Assembly (NCBI GenBank): GCA_039968605.1
Contig: JBDVPM010000008.1
Span: forward strand, 434,001 to 498,000
From: Alteripontixanthobacter sp.
GTDB taxonomy: Bacteria; Pseudomonadota; Alphaproteobacteria; Sphingomonadales; Sphingomonadaceae
DNA length: 64,000 nt
Direction: 5' to 3'
The notes beneath the pieces are model-generated. The model had not been told where the DNA came from, did not search any database, and saw only the letters and a program-made list of their open reading frames with translations. This document shows, piece by piece, positions 55,661-63,979 of this stretch. The position numbers and the translations under genes are program-made. Within the stretch, counting starts at the first letter, position 1, and each line of letters starts with the position of its first letter.

Positions 55661-55674
55661 ACGGAGCGCCGACC

Positions 55675-56484
55675 ATGATGAAATTGAACGACTTGTTCGG
55701 CCTGCAAGGCAAGGTGGCGCTCGTCACCGGCGGCAGCCGCGGCATTGGCAAGATGATCGTCGAAGGCCTGCTGGAAGCGGGCTGTGCACGAATTTACATC
55801 GTCGCCCGCAAGAAGGAGCAGGTGGACGCCACCGCTGCCGAGCTGGGCGACAAGGTTATCGGGATGGTCGGCGACCTGTCGCAGATGGACGGCATCAAAC
55901 AACTGGCTGACGAGCTGGCGGCCAAGGAAGACAAGCTCGACCTGCTGGTCAACAATGCCGGCGCAGCGTGGGGCGAGCCGTTCGAAGACTTTTCCGAAGC
56001 GGGCTGGGACCGCACGATGCATTTGAACGTGAAGACCCCGTTCTTCCTGACGCAAAAGCTGTTCCCGCTGTTGAAGGCTGCGGGTACGAAAGAACGCCCG
56101 GCCAAGGTGCTGATGATCGCATCGATCGACGGGATGAAGAGCAATCCGTGGCCGACCTATCCCTATCAGGCGTCCAAGGCTGGGCTGATCCACCTGACGC
56201 GCCGCATGGCGGCGGAGCTGGTGGGGCACAACATCATCGTCAACGGCATCGGCCCCGGTGCTTTCCCCAGCGCAATGAACCGCGCCGCACGCGACAATGC
56301 GGATATGGTTGAGAAGGGGATCCCTTCGCGCCGGGTCGGTGTCACCGAGGACATGGCTGCGGGCGCGATCTACCTGCTCAGCCGTGCTGGCGATTACGTG
56401 GTCGGCACGACCATCCCGATCGATGGCGGCGTGGTGAACGCCAATATCGGGGCCGGGAATTTCGTGGATCCGTCAGGCGATTGA
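55675..56484 (+). CDS. Short-chain dehydrogenase/reductase
   Basis: 269 residues from ATG 55675 (ATG 55678 is also possible). TGGSRGIGKMIVEGLLEAG binds the cofactor; NNAGAAWGEPFEDFSEAGWD and MIASIDGMKSNPWPTYPYQA with the Tyr-x3-Lys (YQASKAG) complete the active site. The tail has IPIDGGVVNANIGAGNFVDP. NAD(P) oxidoreductase of a hydroxy/keto pair; because it follows the two acyl-CoA dehydrogenases it may oxidise a 3-hydroxyacyl-CoA or an alcohol. Substrate not defined. Confidence 0.93.
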   Translation: MMKLNDLFGLQGKVALVTGGSRGIGKMIVEGLLEAGCARIYIVARKKEQVDATAAELGDKVIGMVGDLSQMDGIKQLADELAAKEDKLDLLVNNAGAAWGEPFEDFSEAGWDRTMHLNVKTPFFLTQKLFPLLKAAGTKERPAKVLMIASIDGMKSNPWPTYPYQASKAGLIHLTRRMAAELVGHNIIVNGIGPGAFPSAMNRAARDNADMVEKGIPSRRVGVTEDMAAGAIYLLSRAGDYVVGTTIPIDGGVVNANIGAGNFVDPSGD

Positions 56485-56526
56485 CGCCCGGCGGTCCGCC
56501 GTCATCAGGTGCTCGGCCGTAACGCC

Positions 56527-57174
56527 CTAACGCATCAGGTCGCGCACGAAATCGACGATGCCGGTCTGGCGTGCGCGGCGCATGCGCTCGCTTTCCAGAA
56601 TGCCGCGCACCTTGGCGAAACATGCGTCGATAGCGTCATTGATCACCACAAAGTCGTAACCGTCCCAATGGCTGATCTCGCTGCGGGCGCGGGCCATCCG
56701 GTCGGCTACCACTTCGGCGCTGTCGGTCCCGCGCGATGACAGGCGTCGCTGCAGTTCAGCGATGCTGGGCGGCAACAGGAAAACCCGCACCACATCGACT
56801 TCCATCCGCTGGTAGAGCTGCTGAGTGCCTTGCCAGTCGATGTCGAACAGGAAGTCCTGACCCGCCTTCAGTCCCGCCTTGATGTGGGCTTTCGGGGTTC
56901 CGTAAAGATGGCCGAACACTTCGGCCCATTCCAGGAACTCGTTTTCCTCCACCATTCGCTCAAATTCAGGCCGATCTACGAAATAATAATCGCGGCCTTC
57001 GACTTCGCCCGGCCTGATCGGGCGGGTGGTGAAGGAGACGGACAGCGCAATTTCGCTATCCGCAGCCAGCAGGCGCCGCGCGACGGTGGTCTTGCCCGCG
57101 CCGGAGGGCGAGGAGAGAATGAACATCAAGCCCCGGCGGTGGAGCGTATCGGGACTGCGGGGTGTTTCGGCCAT
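56527..57174 (-). CDS. gmk: Guanylate kinase
   Basis: 215 residues from ATG 57174 (MAETPRSPDTLHRRGLMF). P-loop GAGKTT at 25-30 (LSSPSGAGKTTVARRLL). TTRPIRPGEVEGRDYYFVDR and GHLYGTPKAHIKAGLKAGQD, then LFDIDWQGTQQLYQRMEVDV are typical. It phosphorylates GMP to GDP using ATP. It ends just past the convergent SDR gene. A hypothetical gene and sspB are encoded upstream on the same strand. Confidence 0.96.
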   Translation of the reverse strand: MAETPRSPDTLHRRGLMFILSSPSGAGKTTVARRLLAADSEIALSVSFTTRPIRPGEVEGRDYYFVDRPEFERMVEENEFLEWAEVFGHLYGTPKAHIKAGLKAGQDFLFDIDWQGTQQLYQRMEVDVVRVFLLPPSIAELQRRLSSRGTDSAEVVADRMARARSEISHWDGYDFVVINDAIDACFAKVRGILESERMRRARQTGIVDFVRDLMR

Positions 57175-57237
57175 GCGCGCTCTTGCCGCAGGCGCGGTCA
57201 AGAAATCAAGTGCCGGGCCGAATTGCGAGGTTGCCGC

Positions 57238-57645
57238 TTACTCTTCGGCATCCTGCATCAATTTGCGGTGGCCTTCGCGGCGAGAGGCGCGGCGCGACTG
57301 ACTGCGGTCGAACAGCGTCTTGGCTAGCAACCCGCCGCCCACCAGCAATGCGCCGGGAACGGAGCGAGTAGCCAGCTTGGTGACACCATAGGCCGCCAAA
57401 GCCTGCACCATGGAGCGGTTCTCCACAATATCCTTTGCCAGCTTGGGATCGTAGCGGCGGCGCAGCAGGCCTTTCTCGACCGTCTGGCGAGCAATACGGC
57501 CCACGCTTCTGAGAAGAATATCCTGGATCAGGACATTGGTCGCGGGGTTGGTGCTCGGGCCCGGCACCTTATCCGCCGGACCATTCGCCTTGCGCGCAGC
57601 CTGAGCCAGCTTGTGTGCGCCGCGATCGGTGATGTGTTTGCTCAT
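57238..57645 (-). CDS. Conserved-looking hypothetical basic protein
   Basis: 135 residues, strongly basic. MSKHITDRGAHKLAQAARKA, the central TVEKGLLRRRYDPKLAKDIV and a hydrophobic segment KLATRSVPGALLVGGGLLAK, then a Lys/Arg-rich end (SRRASRREGHRKLMQDAEE). I do not recognise a named family, though similar proteins seem common in sphingomonads. Located between sspB and gmk, same strand. Possibly membrane-associated. Confidence 0.65.
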   Translation of the reverse strand: MSKHITDRGAHKLAQAARKANGPADKVPGPSTNPATNVLIQDILLRSVGRIARQTVEKGLLRRRYDPKLAKDIVENRSMVQALAAYGVTKLATRSVPGALLVGGGLLAKTLFDRSQSRRASRREGHRKLMQDAEE

Positions 57646-57693
57646 ATCCTGCCCTGTTCAATACCGCGCCGCGATATTCCGGGGCACGAGAAA

Positions 57694-58209
57694 CTATTTC
57701 TTCCGGCCGAAATCGACCGTGACGACATTAGAGCCGTCTTCGCTTTCACCAACGCTGGCCCGGTCACCGTGTTCCGAATGGTCGCCGGATGCGTCATTTT
57801 CGGCGTCTTCGTGCTGTTCGGGCGACATATCGGCGACCGTCGCCTGGAATTGCAGCCCGAAATCGACCGCCGGATCCACGAAAGCGGTGATCGCGCTGTA
57901 GGGGACGGTCAGTTTGGAGGGGACAGCATTGAAGCTGAGTCCGACCGAAAAATCTTCCTCGCGAACGTCCAGTTCCCAGAACTTGTTCTGCAACACGATC
58001 GTCATTTCATCGGGAAAGCGTTCGCGCAATGCCACGGGAATGGAAACGCCGGGCGCACCGGTCTTGAACGTGATGTAGAAGTGATGTTCGCCCGGCAGTT
58101 CGCCGCCGCTTTGCTGCACTTCGCCAAGCACCCGGCCGACCACGGCGCGCAGGGCTTCCTGCACGATGTCGTCATAGGGGATCAGGCTGTCTGGCGTATC
58201 GTCACTCAT
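57694..58209 (-). CDS. sspB: SspB-like ClpXP adaptor
   Basis: 171 residues. Motifs IPYDDIVQEALRAVVGRVLG, GEHHFYITFKTGAPGVSIPV, MTIVLQNKFWELDVREEDF and VGLSFNAVPSKLTVPYSAIT match alphaproteobacterial SspB. It delivers ssrA-tagged proteins to ClpXP; the acidic tail (~140-171, QHEDAENDASGDHSEHGDRA) is the flexible ClpX-binding part. Divergent from hisB. Confidence 0.93.
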   Translation of the reverse strand: MSDDTPDSLIPYDDIVQEALRAVVGRVLGEVQQSGGELPGEHHFYITFKTGAPGVSIPVALRERFPDEMTIVLQNKFWELDVREEDFSVGLSFNAVPSKLTVPYSAITAFVDPAVDFGLQFQATVADMSPEQHEDAENDASGDHSEHGDRASVGESEDGSNVVTVDFGRKK

Positions 58210-58319
58210 GAATTGCTAGGTGGCGAGGCGCGCGCGCAGGGTCAAGCGCCAGTTTGTTTTCGCCCCGATTACCATGCGTGCAGCTTGCACCTGTTGGCGG
58301 GCGGTTTATAGCGCCGCTC

Positions 58320-58913
58320 ATGCGTAAAGGCAGCATCTCTCGCGATACCACCGAAACGAAGATCGAAGTCGCTGTCGATCTCGACGGTACGGGTAGTTAC
58401 GATATTTCGACCGGAATCGGCTTTCTCGATCATATGGTCGAGCAATTCTCCCGCCATTCACTGATCGATGTGACGTTGAAGGTCGATGGCGATCTGCATG
58501 TCGATCAACACCACACCACTGAAGACAGCGCAATAGCCCTGGGCCAGGCGCTGTCCGACGCGCTCGGCGACAAGGCCGGGATAGGTCGTTATGGCCAGGC
58601 CTATTCGCCGATGGACGAAACTTTGGCGCGGGTGGCGCTGGATATTTCAGGGCGGCCATATCTGGTGTGGCGCGCGGGCTTCAGCCAGGAAAAGCTGGGC
58701 GAATGGGATACCGAGCTGATCGAGCACTGGTTCCATTCGGTAGCGCAGGCCGCCGGGATCACGCTTCATATCGAGCTGCTCTATGGGCAGAACAACCACC
58801 ATATCTGCGAAGCGGTCTACAAGGGTTTTGCGCGTGCGATGCGCCAGGCGGTGGAACTCGATGTGCGCAAGGGTGACGCCGTGCCAAGCACCAAGGGGCA
58901 GCTTGGTGGCTGA
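58320..58913 (+). CDS. hisB: Imidazoleglycerol-phosphate dehydratase
   Basis: 197 residues from ATG 58320. [40 protein letters not shown] and [11 protein letters not shown], then [20 protein letters not shown] carry the metal-binding histidines. It is the dehydratase only (no phosphatase domain), the usual form outside enterobacteria. First gene of the local his set (hisB-hisH-hisA-hisF); the gap to hisH is 55 bases. Confidence 0.97.
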   Translation: MRKGSISRDTTETKIEVAVDLDGTGSYDISTGIGFLDHMVEQFSRHSLIDVTLKVDGDLHVDQHHTTEDSAIALGQALSDALGDKAGIGRYGQAYSPMDETLARVALDISGRPYLVWRAGFSQEKLGEWDTELIEHWFHSVAQAAGITLHIELLYGQNNHHICEAVYKGFARAMRQAVELDVRKGDAVPSTKGQLGG

Positions 58914-58968
58914 AATTTGTTTGCTCGCTTGCGCTCGAGCCGGTGCCGCGACCCTGGAAGCATCGTAG

Positions 58969-59592
58969 ATGCTCGCCCGACAAAGCATCGCGCTGGTCGA
59001 TTACGGCGCGGGCAATCTTCATTCGGTCGAAAATGCGCTTCGGGCAGTCGGGGCGAATGTGGTGGTAACGTCCGATGCGGAATTGGTGGGACGTGCCGAT
59101 CGGATCGTGTTGCCGGGCGTCGGCTCTTTCCGCGCCTGCGCCGAGGGGTTGCGCGCGGTCGACGGGATGGTCGAGGCTTTGGAGCAGCGAGTGTTACAGG
59201 GCGGCGCGCCGTTTCTGGGCATCTGCGTGGGAATGCAGCTGCTCGCCACACGCGGGCTGGAGCATGGCGAGTGTGCCGGACTGGACTGGATTGGCGGAGA
59301 AGTTCGCCTGATCGAACCGGGCGCAGAAGCCGTCAAAGTGCCACATATGGGCTGGAACGACGTATCGCCGCGCGGCGATCATGCGGTGATTTCTCAAGGT
59401 GAGGCCTATTTCCTCCACTCTTATCACTTCGCGCCTGCCGACCCTGCCGATATTGCCGCGATGACCGATCATGGCGGCCCGCTGGTGGCGGCCGTGGCGC
59501 GCGGCAACATTGCCGGGGTTCAATTCCACCCGGAAAAGAGCCAATCCTACGGGCTGGCAGTCCTGACAAAATTTCTGGAGTGGCAACCATGA
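58969..59592 (+). CDS. hisH: Imidazole glycerol phosphate synthase, glutamine amidotransferase subunit
   Basis: 207 residues from ATG 58969. VDYGAGNLHSVENALRAVGA begins the class I amidotransferase; the nucleophile Cys86 is in FLGICVGMQLLA and the catalytic His187/Glu189 in GVQFHPEKS. HisH feeds ammonia from glutamine to HisF through a tunnel. It is immediately followed by hisA (the stop lies within 4 bases of the hisA ATG), so the two are coupled. Confidence 0.97.
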   Translation: MLARQSIALVDYGAGNLHSVENALRAVGANVVVTSDAELVGRADRIVLPGVGSFRACAEGLRAVDGMVEALEQRVLQGGAPFLGICVGMQLLATRGLEHGECAGLDWIGGEVRLIEPGAEAVKVPHMGWNDVSPRGDHAVISQGEAYFLHSYHFAPADPADIAAMTDHGGPLVAAVARGNIAGVQFHPEKSQSYGLAVLTKFLEWQP

Positions 59593-60317
59593 TCGTGTTC
59601 CCTGCCATCGATTTGAAAAATGGCGAGGTAGTGCGCCTTGCCGAAGGCGATATGGACCGCGCCACCGTCTATGGTGACGATCCGGCGGCGCAGGCGATGC
59701 TGTTTGCCGATGCCGGCGCCCAGCACCTCCATGTCGTGGATCTGGACGGAGCCTTCGCGGGCGAGAGCCGCAACCGCGAAGCGGTCGAACGGATCGTCTC
59801 CGCATTCCCGGGCTATGTCCAGCTGGGCGGCGGAATTCGTGATCGCAAGGCGGTGGAGGGTTGGTTCGATCTGGGCGTGGCCCGGATCGTTATCGGTTCG
59901 GCTGCGCTGAAAAACCCGGAATTCGTGCGCGAGATGGCACGCGAATTCGAAGGCGGCATTGTTGTGGCTGTCGATGCGAAGGACGGCATGGTCGCGACCG
60001 AAGGCTGGGCCGAGGTTTCCGATGTGCCAGTGGCCGACATGGCGCGGCGGTTCGAGGATGCGGGCGTTGCCAGCCTTCTGTTCACCGATATCGGGCGCGA
60101 CGGGTTGCTGAAAGGCTGCAATATCGACGCGACGGTGGAGCTGGCGCGGCAGACCGATCTGCCGGTGATCGCCAGCGGCGGGGTGAAGGGTCTCGATGAT
60201 ATTCATATCCTGTCGATGCATGCGCAGGAGGGGATCGAGGGCGTGATTACCGGACGCGCGCTGTATGAGGGGCGGCTCGACTTGGCGGCAGCGCTCGCAA
60301 TGGCAGAGAGAGCATAA
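59589..60317 (+). CDS. hisA: ProFAR isomerase (HisA)
   Basis: 242 residues from ATG 59589, overlapping the hisH stop. FPAIDLKNGEVVRLAEGDMD, AQHLHVVDLDGAFAGE, YVQLGGGIRDRKAVEGWFDL and the phosphate loop [16 protein letters not shown] define it. It isomerises ProFAR to PRFAR. A TIM barrel homologous to HisF. The gap to hisF is 48 bases. Confidence 0.97.
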   Translation: MIVFPAIDLKNGEVVRLAEGDMDRATVYGDDPAAQAMLFADAGAQHLHVVDLDGAFAGESRNREAVERIVSAFPGYVQLGGGIRDRKAVEGWFDLGVARIVIGSAALKNPEFVREMAREFEGGIVVAVDAKDGMVATEGWAEVSDVPVADMARRFEDAGVASLLFTDIGRDGLLKGCNIDATVELARQTDLPVIASGGVKGLDDIHILSMHAQEGIEGVITGRALYEGRLDLAAALAMAERA

Positions 60318-60365
60318 TTTGTTGGCTTGCTATAACTGCCACCGGCTTGTGACAGGCATTCCGAC

Positions 60366-61142
60366 ATGACCGTTCGCGTGCGCGTCATTCCCTGCCTCGA
60401 CGTGGCGGATGGCCGTGTGGTCAAGGGCGTCAATTTCGTCGACCTCCAGGATGCGGGCGATCCGGTGGAACAGGCGCGCGCCTACGATCTCGCCGGGGCG
60501 GATGAGCTGTGTTTTCTCGACATCTCGGCCAGTCACGAGGGGCGCGGAACGCTGCTCGACATGGTCGCGCGCACGGCCAAGGTCTGCTTCATGCCGCTCA
60601 CCGTGGGCGGGGGCGTCGCGTCGGTAGAGGACGCGCGGGCGTTGCTGCTGGCAGGCGCAGACAAGGTCGCGGTCAACAGTGCAGCGGTGGCTCGGCCCGA
60701 ACTGGTGGGCGACATTGCCAAGCGGATGGGCAGCCAATGCGTCGTGGCCTCGGTGGATGCCCGGCGCTCCGCACCGGGCAAATGGGAAATCTTCACCCAT
60801 GGCGGGCGCAGGCCAACCGGGATCGATGCGCTGGACCATGCGCTTAGATTGACCGAACTCGGCGCGGGCGAATTGCTCGTCACATCGATGGACGGCGACG
60901 GTACGAAATCCGGCTACGACCTCGATTTGACCCGCACGATTGCCGATGCGGTGGGCGTACCGGTCATCGCCAGTGGCGGGGTCGGCACTCTGGATCACCT
61001 TGTGGAAGGGGTGACACGGGGGCATGCCAGCGCCGTTCTGGCCGCCTCGATCTTCCATTTCGGCACTCATTCGGTGGCTGAGGCGCAGGCGGCGCTGCGA
61101 GCAGCGGGAATACCGGCAAGGGCGCCTTCCCAGGCTGGATAA
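60366..61142 (+). CDS. hisF: Imidazole glycerol phosphate synthase, cyclase subunit
   Basis: 258 residues. [20 protein letters not shown] and [60 protein letters not shown] and [20 protein letters not shown] are family marks. With HisH it makes imidazole glycerol phosphate and AICAR. The start at 60366 has modest ribosome-site signal. After it comes a gap that holds the small PEP-CTERM gene. Confidence 0.97.
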   Translation: MTVRVRVIPCLDVADGRVVKGVNFVDLQDAGDPVEQARAYDLAGADELCFLDISASHEGRGTLLDMVARTAKVCFMPLTVGGGVASVEDARALLLAGADKVAVNSAAVARPELVGDIAKRMGSQCVVASVDARRSAPGKWEIFTHGGRRPTGIDALDHALRLTELGAGELLVTSMDGDGTKSGYDLDLTRTIADAVGVPVIASGGVGTLDHLVEGVTRGHASAVLAASIFHFGTHSVAEAQAALRAAGIPARAPSQAG

Positions 61143-61250
61143 TGTCGGGCAGGTTTACAATTGCCGGCCGCAGCCTGCCGCCATTAACTACCGCTAACCG
61201 CCTTTTTTCGCGAGTCCACCGGACTGGCGCGCGGTTTGCATTAACCGCGA

Positions 61251-61421
61251 ATGATGGTTCGATTTTTCAGCCTTGCCGCCCTGTTGATTGCCGCTCCGGC
61301 GCATGCGTCCGGTGCCGTGCCGGTGCCCGAACCGTCCAACATGGCACTGTTTGCCCTTGGTGTACTCGGCCTGCTGATCGGGCGTTACAGCGCCGGCAAC
61401 GGGCGCGGCGACGACAGATGA
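61251..61421 (+). CDS. Minimal PEP-CTERM-like protein
   Basis: 56 residues (61251-61421), too short for a 60-residue cut-off. A signal peptide MMVRFFSLAALLIAAPAHAS is followed within about six residues by the sorting signal: VPEPS, a hydrophobic helix (NMALFALGVLGLLIGR), and a hydrophilic, partly basic end (YSAGNGRGDDR). This is the PEP-CTERM layout recognised by exosortases or archaeosortase-like enzymes, yet almost no mature region remains between cleavage and anchor. It lies between hisF and hisE. No exosortase gene is in the window. Confidence 0.6.
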   Translation: MMVRFFSLAALLIAAPAHASGAVPVPEPSNMALFALGVLGLLIGRYSAGNGRGDDR

Positions 61422-61477
61422 GGCTGCACATTCTCACCGCTTGACCGGGCATTGGCAGCGCGCCAATGACCGGTGCC

Positions 61478-61804
61478 ATGGATATTCTCTCTCGCCTAGA
61501 ACAGACGATCGCCGAACGCAGTTCGGGCGATCCGGATGTCAGCTATGTCGCGAAGCTGAACGCGCGCGGCTTGCCGGTAATGGCACGTAAGTTAGGCGAG
61601 GAAGCGACCGAAACCCTGATCGCCGCGCTGACGGGCGATCAAGAGGAACTGACGGGCGAAGCGGCCGATCTGCTGTTCCACCTGCTGGTATTGCTTGACG
61701 CCAAGGATGTTCCGTTTGCCAATGTACTGGACGAATTGGCGCGGCGCGAAGGCTTGTCCGGCCTGGAAGAAAAAGCTGCCCGAGCAGACAAGGGAGATGC
61801 CTGA
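61478..61804 (+). CDS. hisE: Phosphoribosyl-ATP pyrophosphatase
   Basis: 108 residues from the ATG at 61478; a start at 61466 adds four residues. MDILSRLEQTIAERSSGDPD, SYVAKLNARGLPVMARKLGE, EATETLIAALTGDQEELTGE and AADLLFHLLVLLDAK are the NTP-pyrophosphohydrolase-like helices with the metal-binding acidic residues. It is separate from HisI in alphaproteobacteria. The next gene starts inside its stop codon (TGATG). Confidence 0.95.
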   Translation: MDILSRLEQTIAERSSGDPDVSYVAKLNARGLPVMARKLGEEATETLIAALTGDQEELTGEAADLLFHLLVLLDAKDVPFANVLDELARREGLSGLEEKAARADKGDA

Positions 61805-62184
61805 TGCCGATCGATCCGACCCAGCCTTATGACGACAGCAATATATTCGCCAAGATCCTGCGCGAGGAGATTCCGTCGCAAAAGGTCTACGAGGACGAAT
61901 GGGCGTATGCCTTTCACGACATAAACCCCCAGGCATCGGTTCACATCCTCGTGATACCCAAGGGCCGCTATGTCAGCTGGGACGATTTCAGCGAGAAAGC
62001 ATCGGCCGAGGAGATCGCCGGGTTTGTCCGCGCGGTTGGCCATGTGGCCCGCGACAAGGGGCTTGTTGTGCGCGGATACCGGGCCATGGCGAATGTCGGT
62101 CGAAACGGGGGACAGGAAGTGCCGCATCTCCACGTCCACATATTCGGCGGACAACCGCTTGGGCCGATGATTGTCGGCGCCTAA
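61804..62184 (+). CDS. HIT family nucleotide-binding protein (HinT-like)
   Basis: 126 residues, starting within the hisE stop. IFAKILREEIPSQKVYEDEW, AYAFHDINPQASVHILVIPK and the catalytic histidine triad in GQEVPHLHVHIFGG (His108, 110, 112) are characteristic. HinT-type proteins hydrolyse aminoacyl-AMP-like or adenosine phosphoramidate compounds. Conserved position behind hisE is common in this group. Soluble cytosolic enzyme. Confidence 0.95.
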   Translation: MPIDPTQPYDDSNIFAKILREEIPSQKVYEDEWAYAFHDINPQASVHILVIPKGRYVSWDDFSEKASAEEIAGFVRAVGHVARDKGLVVRGYRAMANVGRNGGQEVPHLHVHIFGGQPLGPMIVGA

Positions 62185-62260
62185 CGGCCTGCCGCACACG
62201 CGGTTCCCTTTGTCGCTATCGCTTGCGGGGCGAGTCGGCCCTGCGCTAGACGCCGGCGCA

Positions 62261-62734
62261 GTGAAAAAGACGCAACCGACACCTCCGGGCGGCATACTCG
62301 ATGGCCCGCTGCATCTCTATGCGGTGCGGGTCTATTACGAGGATACGGACCTGTCCGGCATCACCTATCACGCCAATTATCTGCGCTGGTTCGAACGGGC
62401 GCGGTCGGATTTGCTGCGGCTGCTCGATATCGATCAACGCGCCGCGATCGAGGCGGGCGAGGGCGCTTATGCGGTGGCCGATATTCAGTTGAAATACCTG
62501 CGCCCGGCCAAGCTGGACGACGATGTGGTGATCGAAACCCGCTGCACCGAACTGGGGGCTGCCAGTTGCCGGATGCACCAGATTGCCTACCGGGGATTTG
62601 GGTCCGGTTCAGAAAAGCTCTGCGAAGCGACCTTGCGGGTCGGCTTCGTCGCACCCGATGGCCGCCCCCGGCGCCAACCCGCCGAATGGCGAGAGGCGTT
62701 CAAAACCGTTCTATCCCGAGATGAGACCGCATGA
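62261..62734 (+). CDS. ybgC: Acyl-CoA thioesterase of the Tol-Pal system (YbgC)
   Basis: 157 residues from GTG 62261. The open frame reaches back to 62171 but there overlaps the HIT gene. HLYAVRVYYEDTDLSGITYH, ANYLRWFERARSDLLRLLDI, FGSGSEKLCEATLRV and LRPAKLDDDVVIETRCTELG mark the hotdog fold; the Asp in YYEDTD is the catalytic residue. YbgC starts the ybgC-tolQRAB-pal operon in most proteobacteria. tolQ begins 4 bases inside its stop region. Confidence 0.93.
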   Translation: MKKTQPTPPGGILDGPLHLYAVRVYYEDTDLSGITYHANYLRWFERARSDLLRLLDIDQRAAIEAGEGAYAVADIQLKYLRPAKLDDDVVIETRCTELGAASCRMHQIAYRGFGSGSEKLCEATLRVGFVAPDGRPRRQPAEWREAFKTVLSRDETA

Positions 62735-63447
62735 CCGAACTGACACTTCTCGCTGCTGCTGCAACCGCTACCGGCGCACCGACCCGGCTCGATCCGGTCG
62801 AACTGTTCCTGCAGGCCGATATCGTGGTCCAGGCGGTGATATTGGGGCTGGTGCTGGCCAGTATCTGGGTGTGGGCCATCATTATCTCCTTCTCGCTGCG
62901 GATGGGCGGCGTCAGGCGGCGCAGCAAGGCCTATGAGGACGAGTTCTGGGAGGTCGAGGATTTTGCCGCGTTCAACAAGCGGCAGGCGAAGAAGAACATC
63001 CCCTCCGCCCGCGTGGCCGCTGCCGGGCTGAACGAATGGCGCCGTTCGACCGGCGGCGCAAAGGTGGTGGACCGCGACGGAACGCGCGAACGGCTCGCCG
63101 CTACTATGGCCAGCCAGGTTGCGCAGGAATCGGACGAACTGTCCGACCGGCTCAATTTCCTTGCCACCACCGGCTCGGTTGCGCCGTTCGTCGGGCTGTT
63201 CGGAACCGTATGGGGCATCATGAACAGCTTCTTCCAGATCGGGGTGCAGGAAAGCAGCTCGCTCGCCGTGGTTGCGCCGGGTATTTCGGAGGCGTTGTTC
63301 GCCACCGCCATCGGGCTGTTCGCGGCGATTCCCGCAGTAATCGCCTATAACCGCTTCAGCCATTCGGTGAACGGGTACGAGGCGAATTTGCAGCGATTCG
63401 CCGACCGCTTCGGGGCAAGCCTCAGCCGCCAGCTGGAGAGCATGTAG
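62731..63447 (+). CDS. tolQ: Tol-Pal system protein TolQ
   Basis: 238 residues. DPVELFLQADIVVQAVILGL and VLASIWVWAIIISFSL form the first helix; FLATTGSVAPFVGLFGTVWG and GISEALFATAIGLFAAIPAV, then YNRFSHSVNGYEANLQRFAD finish the MotA/TolQ/ExbB domain. It forms the proton channel with TolR in the inner membrane and supports outer-membrane constriction at division. Overlaps ybgC by four bases (ATGA). Confidence 0.97.
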   Translation: MTELTLLAAAATATGAPTRLDPVELFLQADIVVQAVILGLVLASIWVWAIIISFSLRMGGVRRRSKAYEDEFWEVEDFAAFNKRQAKKNIPSARVAAAGLNEWRRSTGGAKVVDRDGTRERLAATMASQVAQESDELSDRLNFLATTGSVAPFVGLFGTVWGIMNSFFQIGVQESSSLAVVAPGISEALFATAIGLFAAIPAVIAYNRFSHSVNGYEANLQRFADRFGASLSRQLESM

Positions 63448-63448
63448 A

Positions 63449-63970
63449 GTGGCAATGGGCGTTCATAGCTCATCCCGGCCGGGGCGCGGATCGCGGCGTG
63501 CACCGATGGCCGAAATCAACGTCACCCCGCTGGTGGACGTGATGCTGGTGCTGCTAATCGTGTTCATGGTCACCGCGCCCTTGCTTACCGCCGGGGTTCC
63601 GGTGGAACTGCCGGACAGCCGCGCCGGTGCCTTGCCCCAGGAAACTCAGGAAGTGTCGGTCACTTTGGCGAGCGACGGGGTGATTTACCTCGATAACCAG
63701 CCACTCGCGCCCGGAGAATTGCCGGGCCGGCTCGAGCAAATCGTTTCCAACTCTACCGGAAACCCGCCGAACATCACCCTGCGCGCCGACAGGCTGATGT
63801 CTTACGGGCAGGTAATGGGAATCATGGGCGAGTTGAACCGCGCGGGGCTGAATTCGATTGCGCTGGTCACCAACAGTTCCGCCGCACCGCCCGCCGTGAT
63901 CGCGCCAATGCCGGATACGACAGGCTCTGCGTCCGCCGAGGTCAGCGACGGTTCAGGGGAGGGCGCATAG
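63449..63970 (+). CDS. tolR: Tol-Pal system protein TolR
   Basis: 173 residues starting at a GTG directly after tolQ; ATG 63455 also possible. RAPMAEINVTPLVDVMLVLL, IVFMVTAPLLTAGVPVELPD is the single N-terminal helix with the essential Asp (LVDVMLV), and QVMGIMGELNRAGLNSIALV is the periplasmic ExbD/TolR fold. The C-terminus is extended with Ala, Pro and Ser (~145-173) compared with E. coli (142). Confidence 0.96.
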   Translation: MAMGVHSSSRPGRGSRRAPMAEINVTPLVDVMLVLLIVFMVTAPLLTAGVPVELPDSRAGALPQETQEVSVTLASDGVIYLDNQPLAPGELPGRLEQIVSNSTGNPPNITLRADRLMSYGQVMGIMGELNRAGLNSIALVTNSSAAPPAVIAPMPDTTGSASAEVSDGSGEGA

Positions 63971-63979
63971 CCGCGCATC

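Noticed and set aside
61142-61444. A 100-codon plus-strand frame between hisF and hisE
   Set aside because: It overlaps the PEP-CTERM-like gene in a different frame, lacks a signal peptide or motif, and is Arg-rich low-quality sequence.
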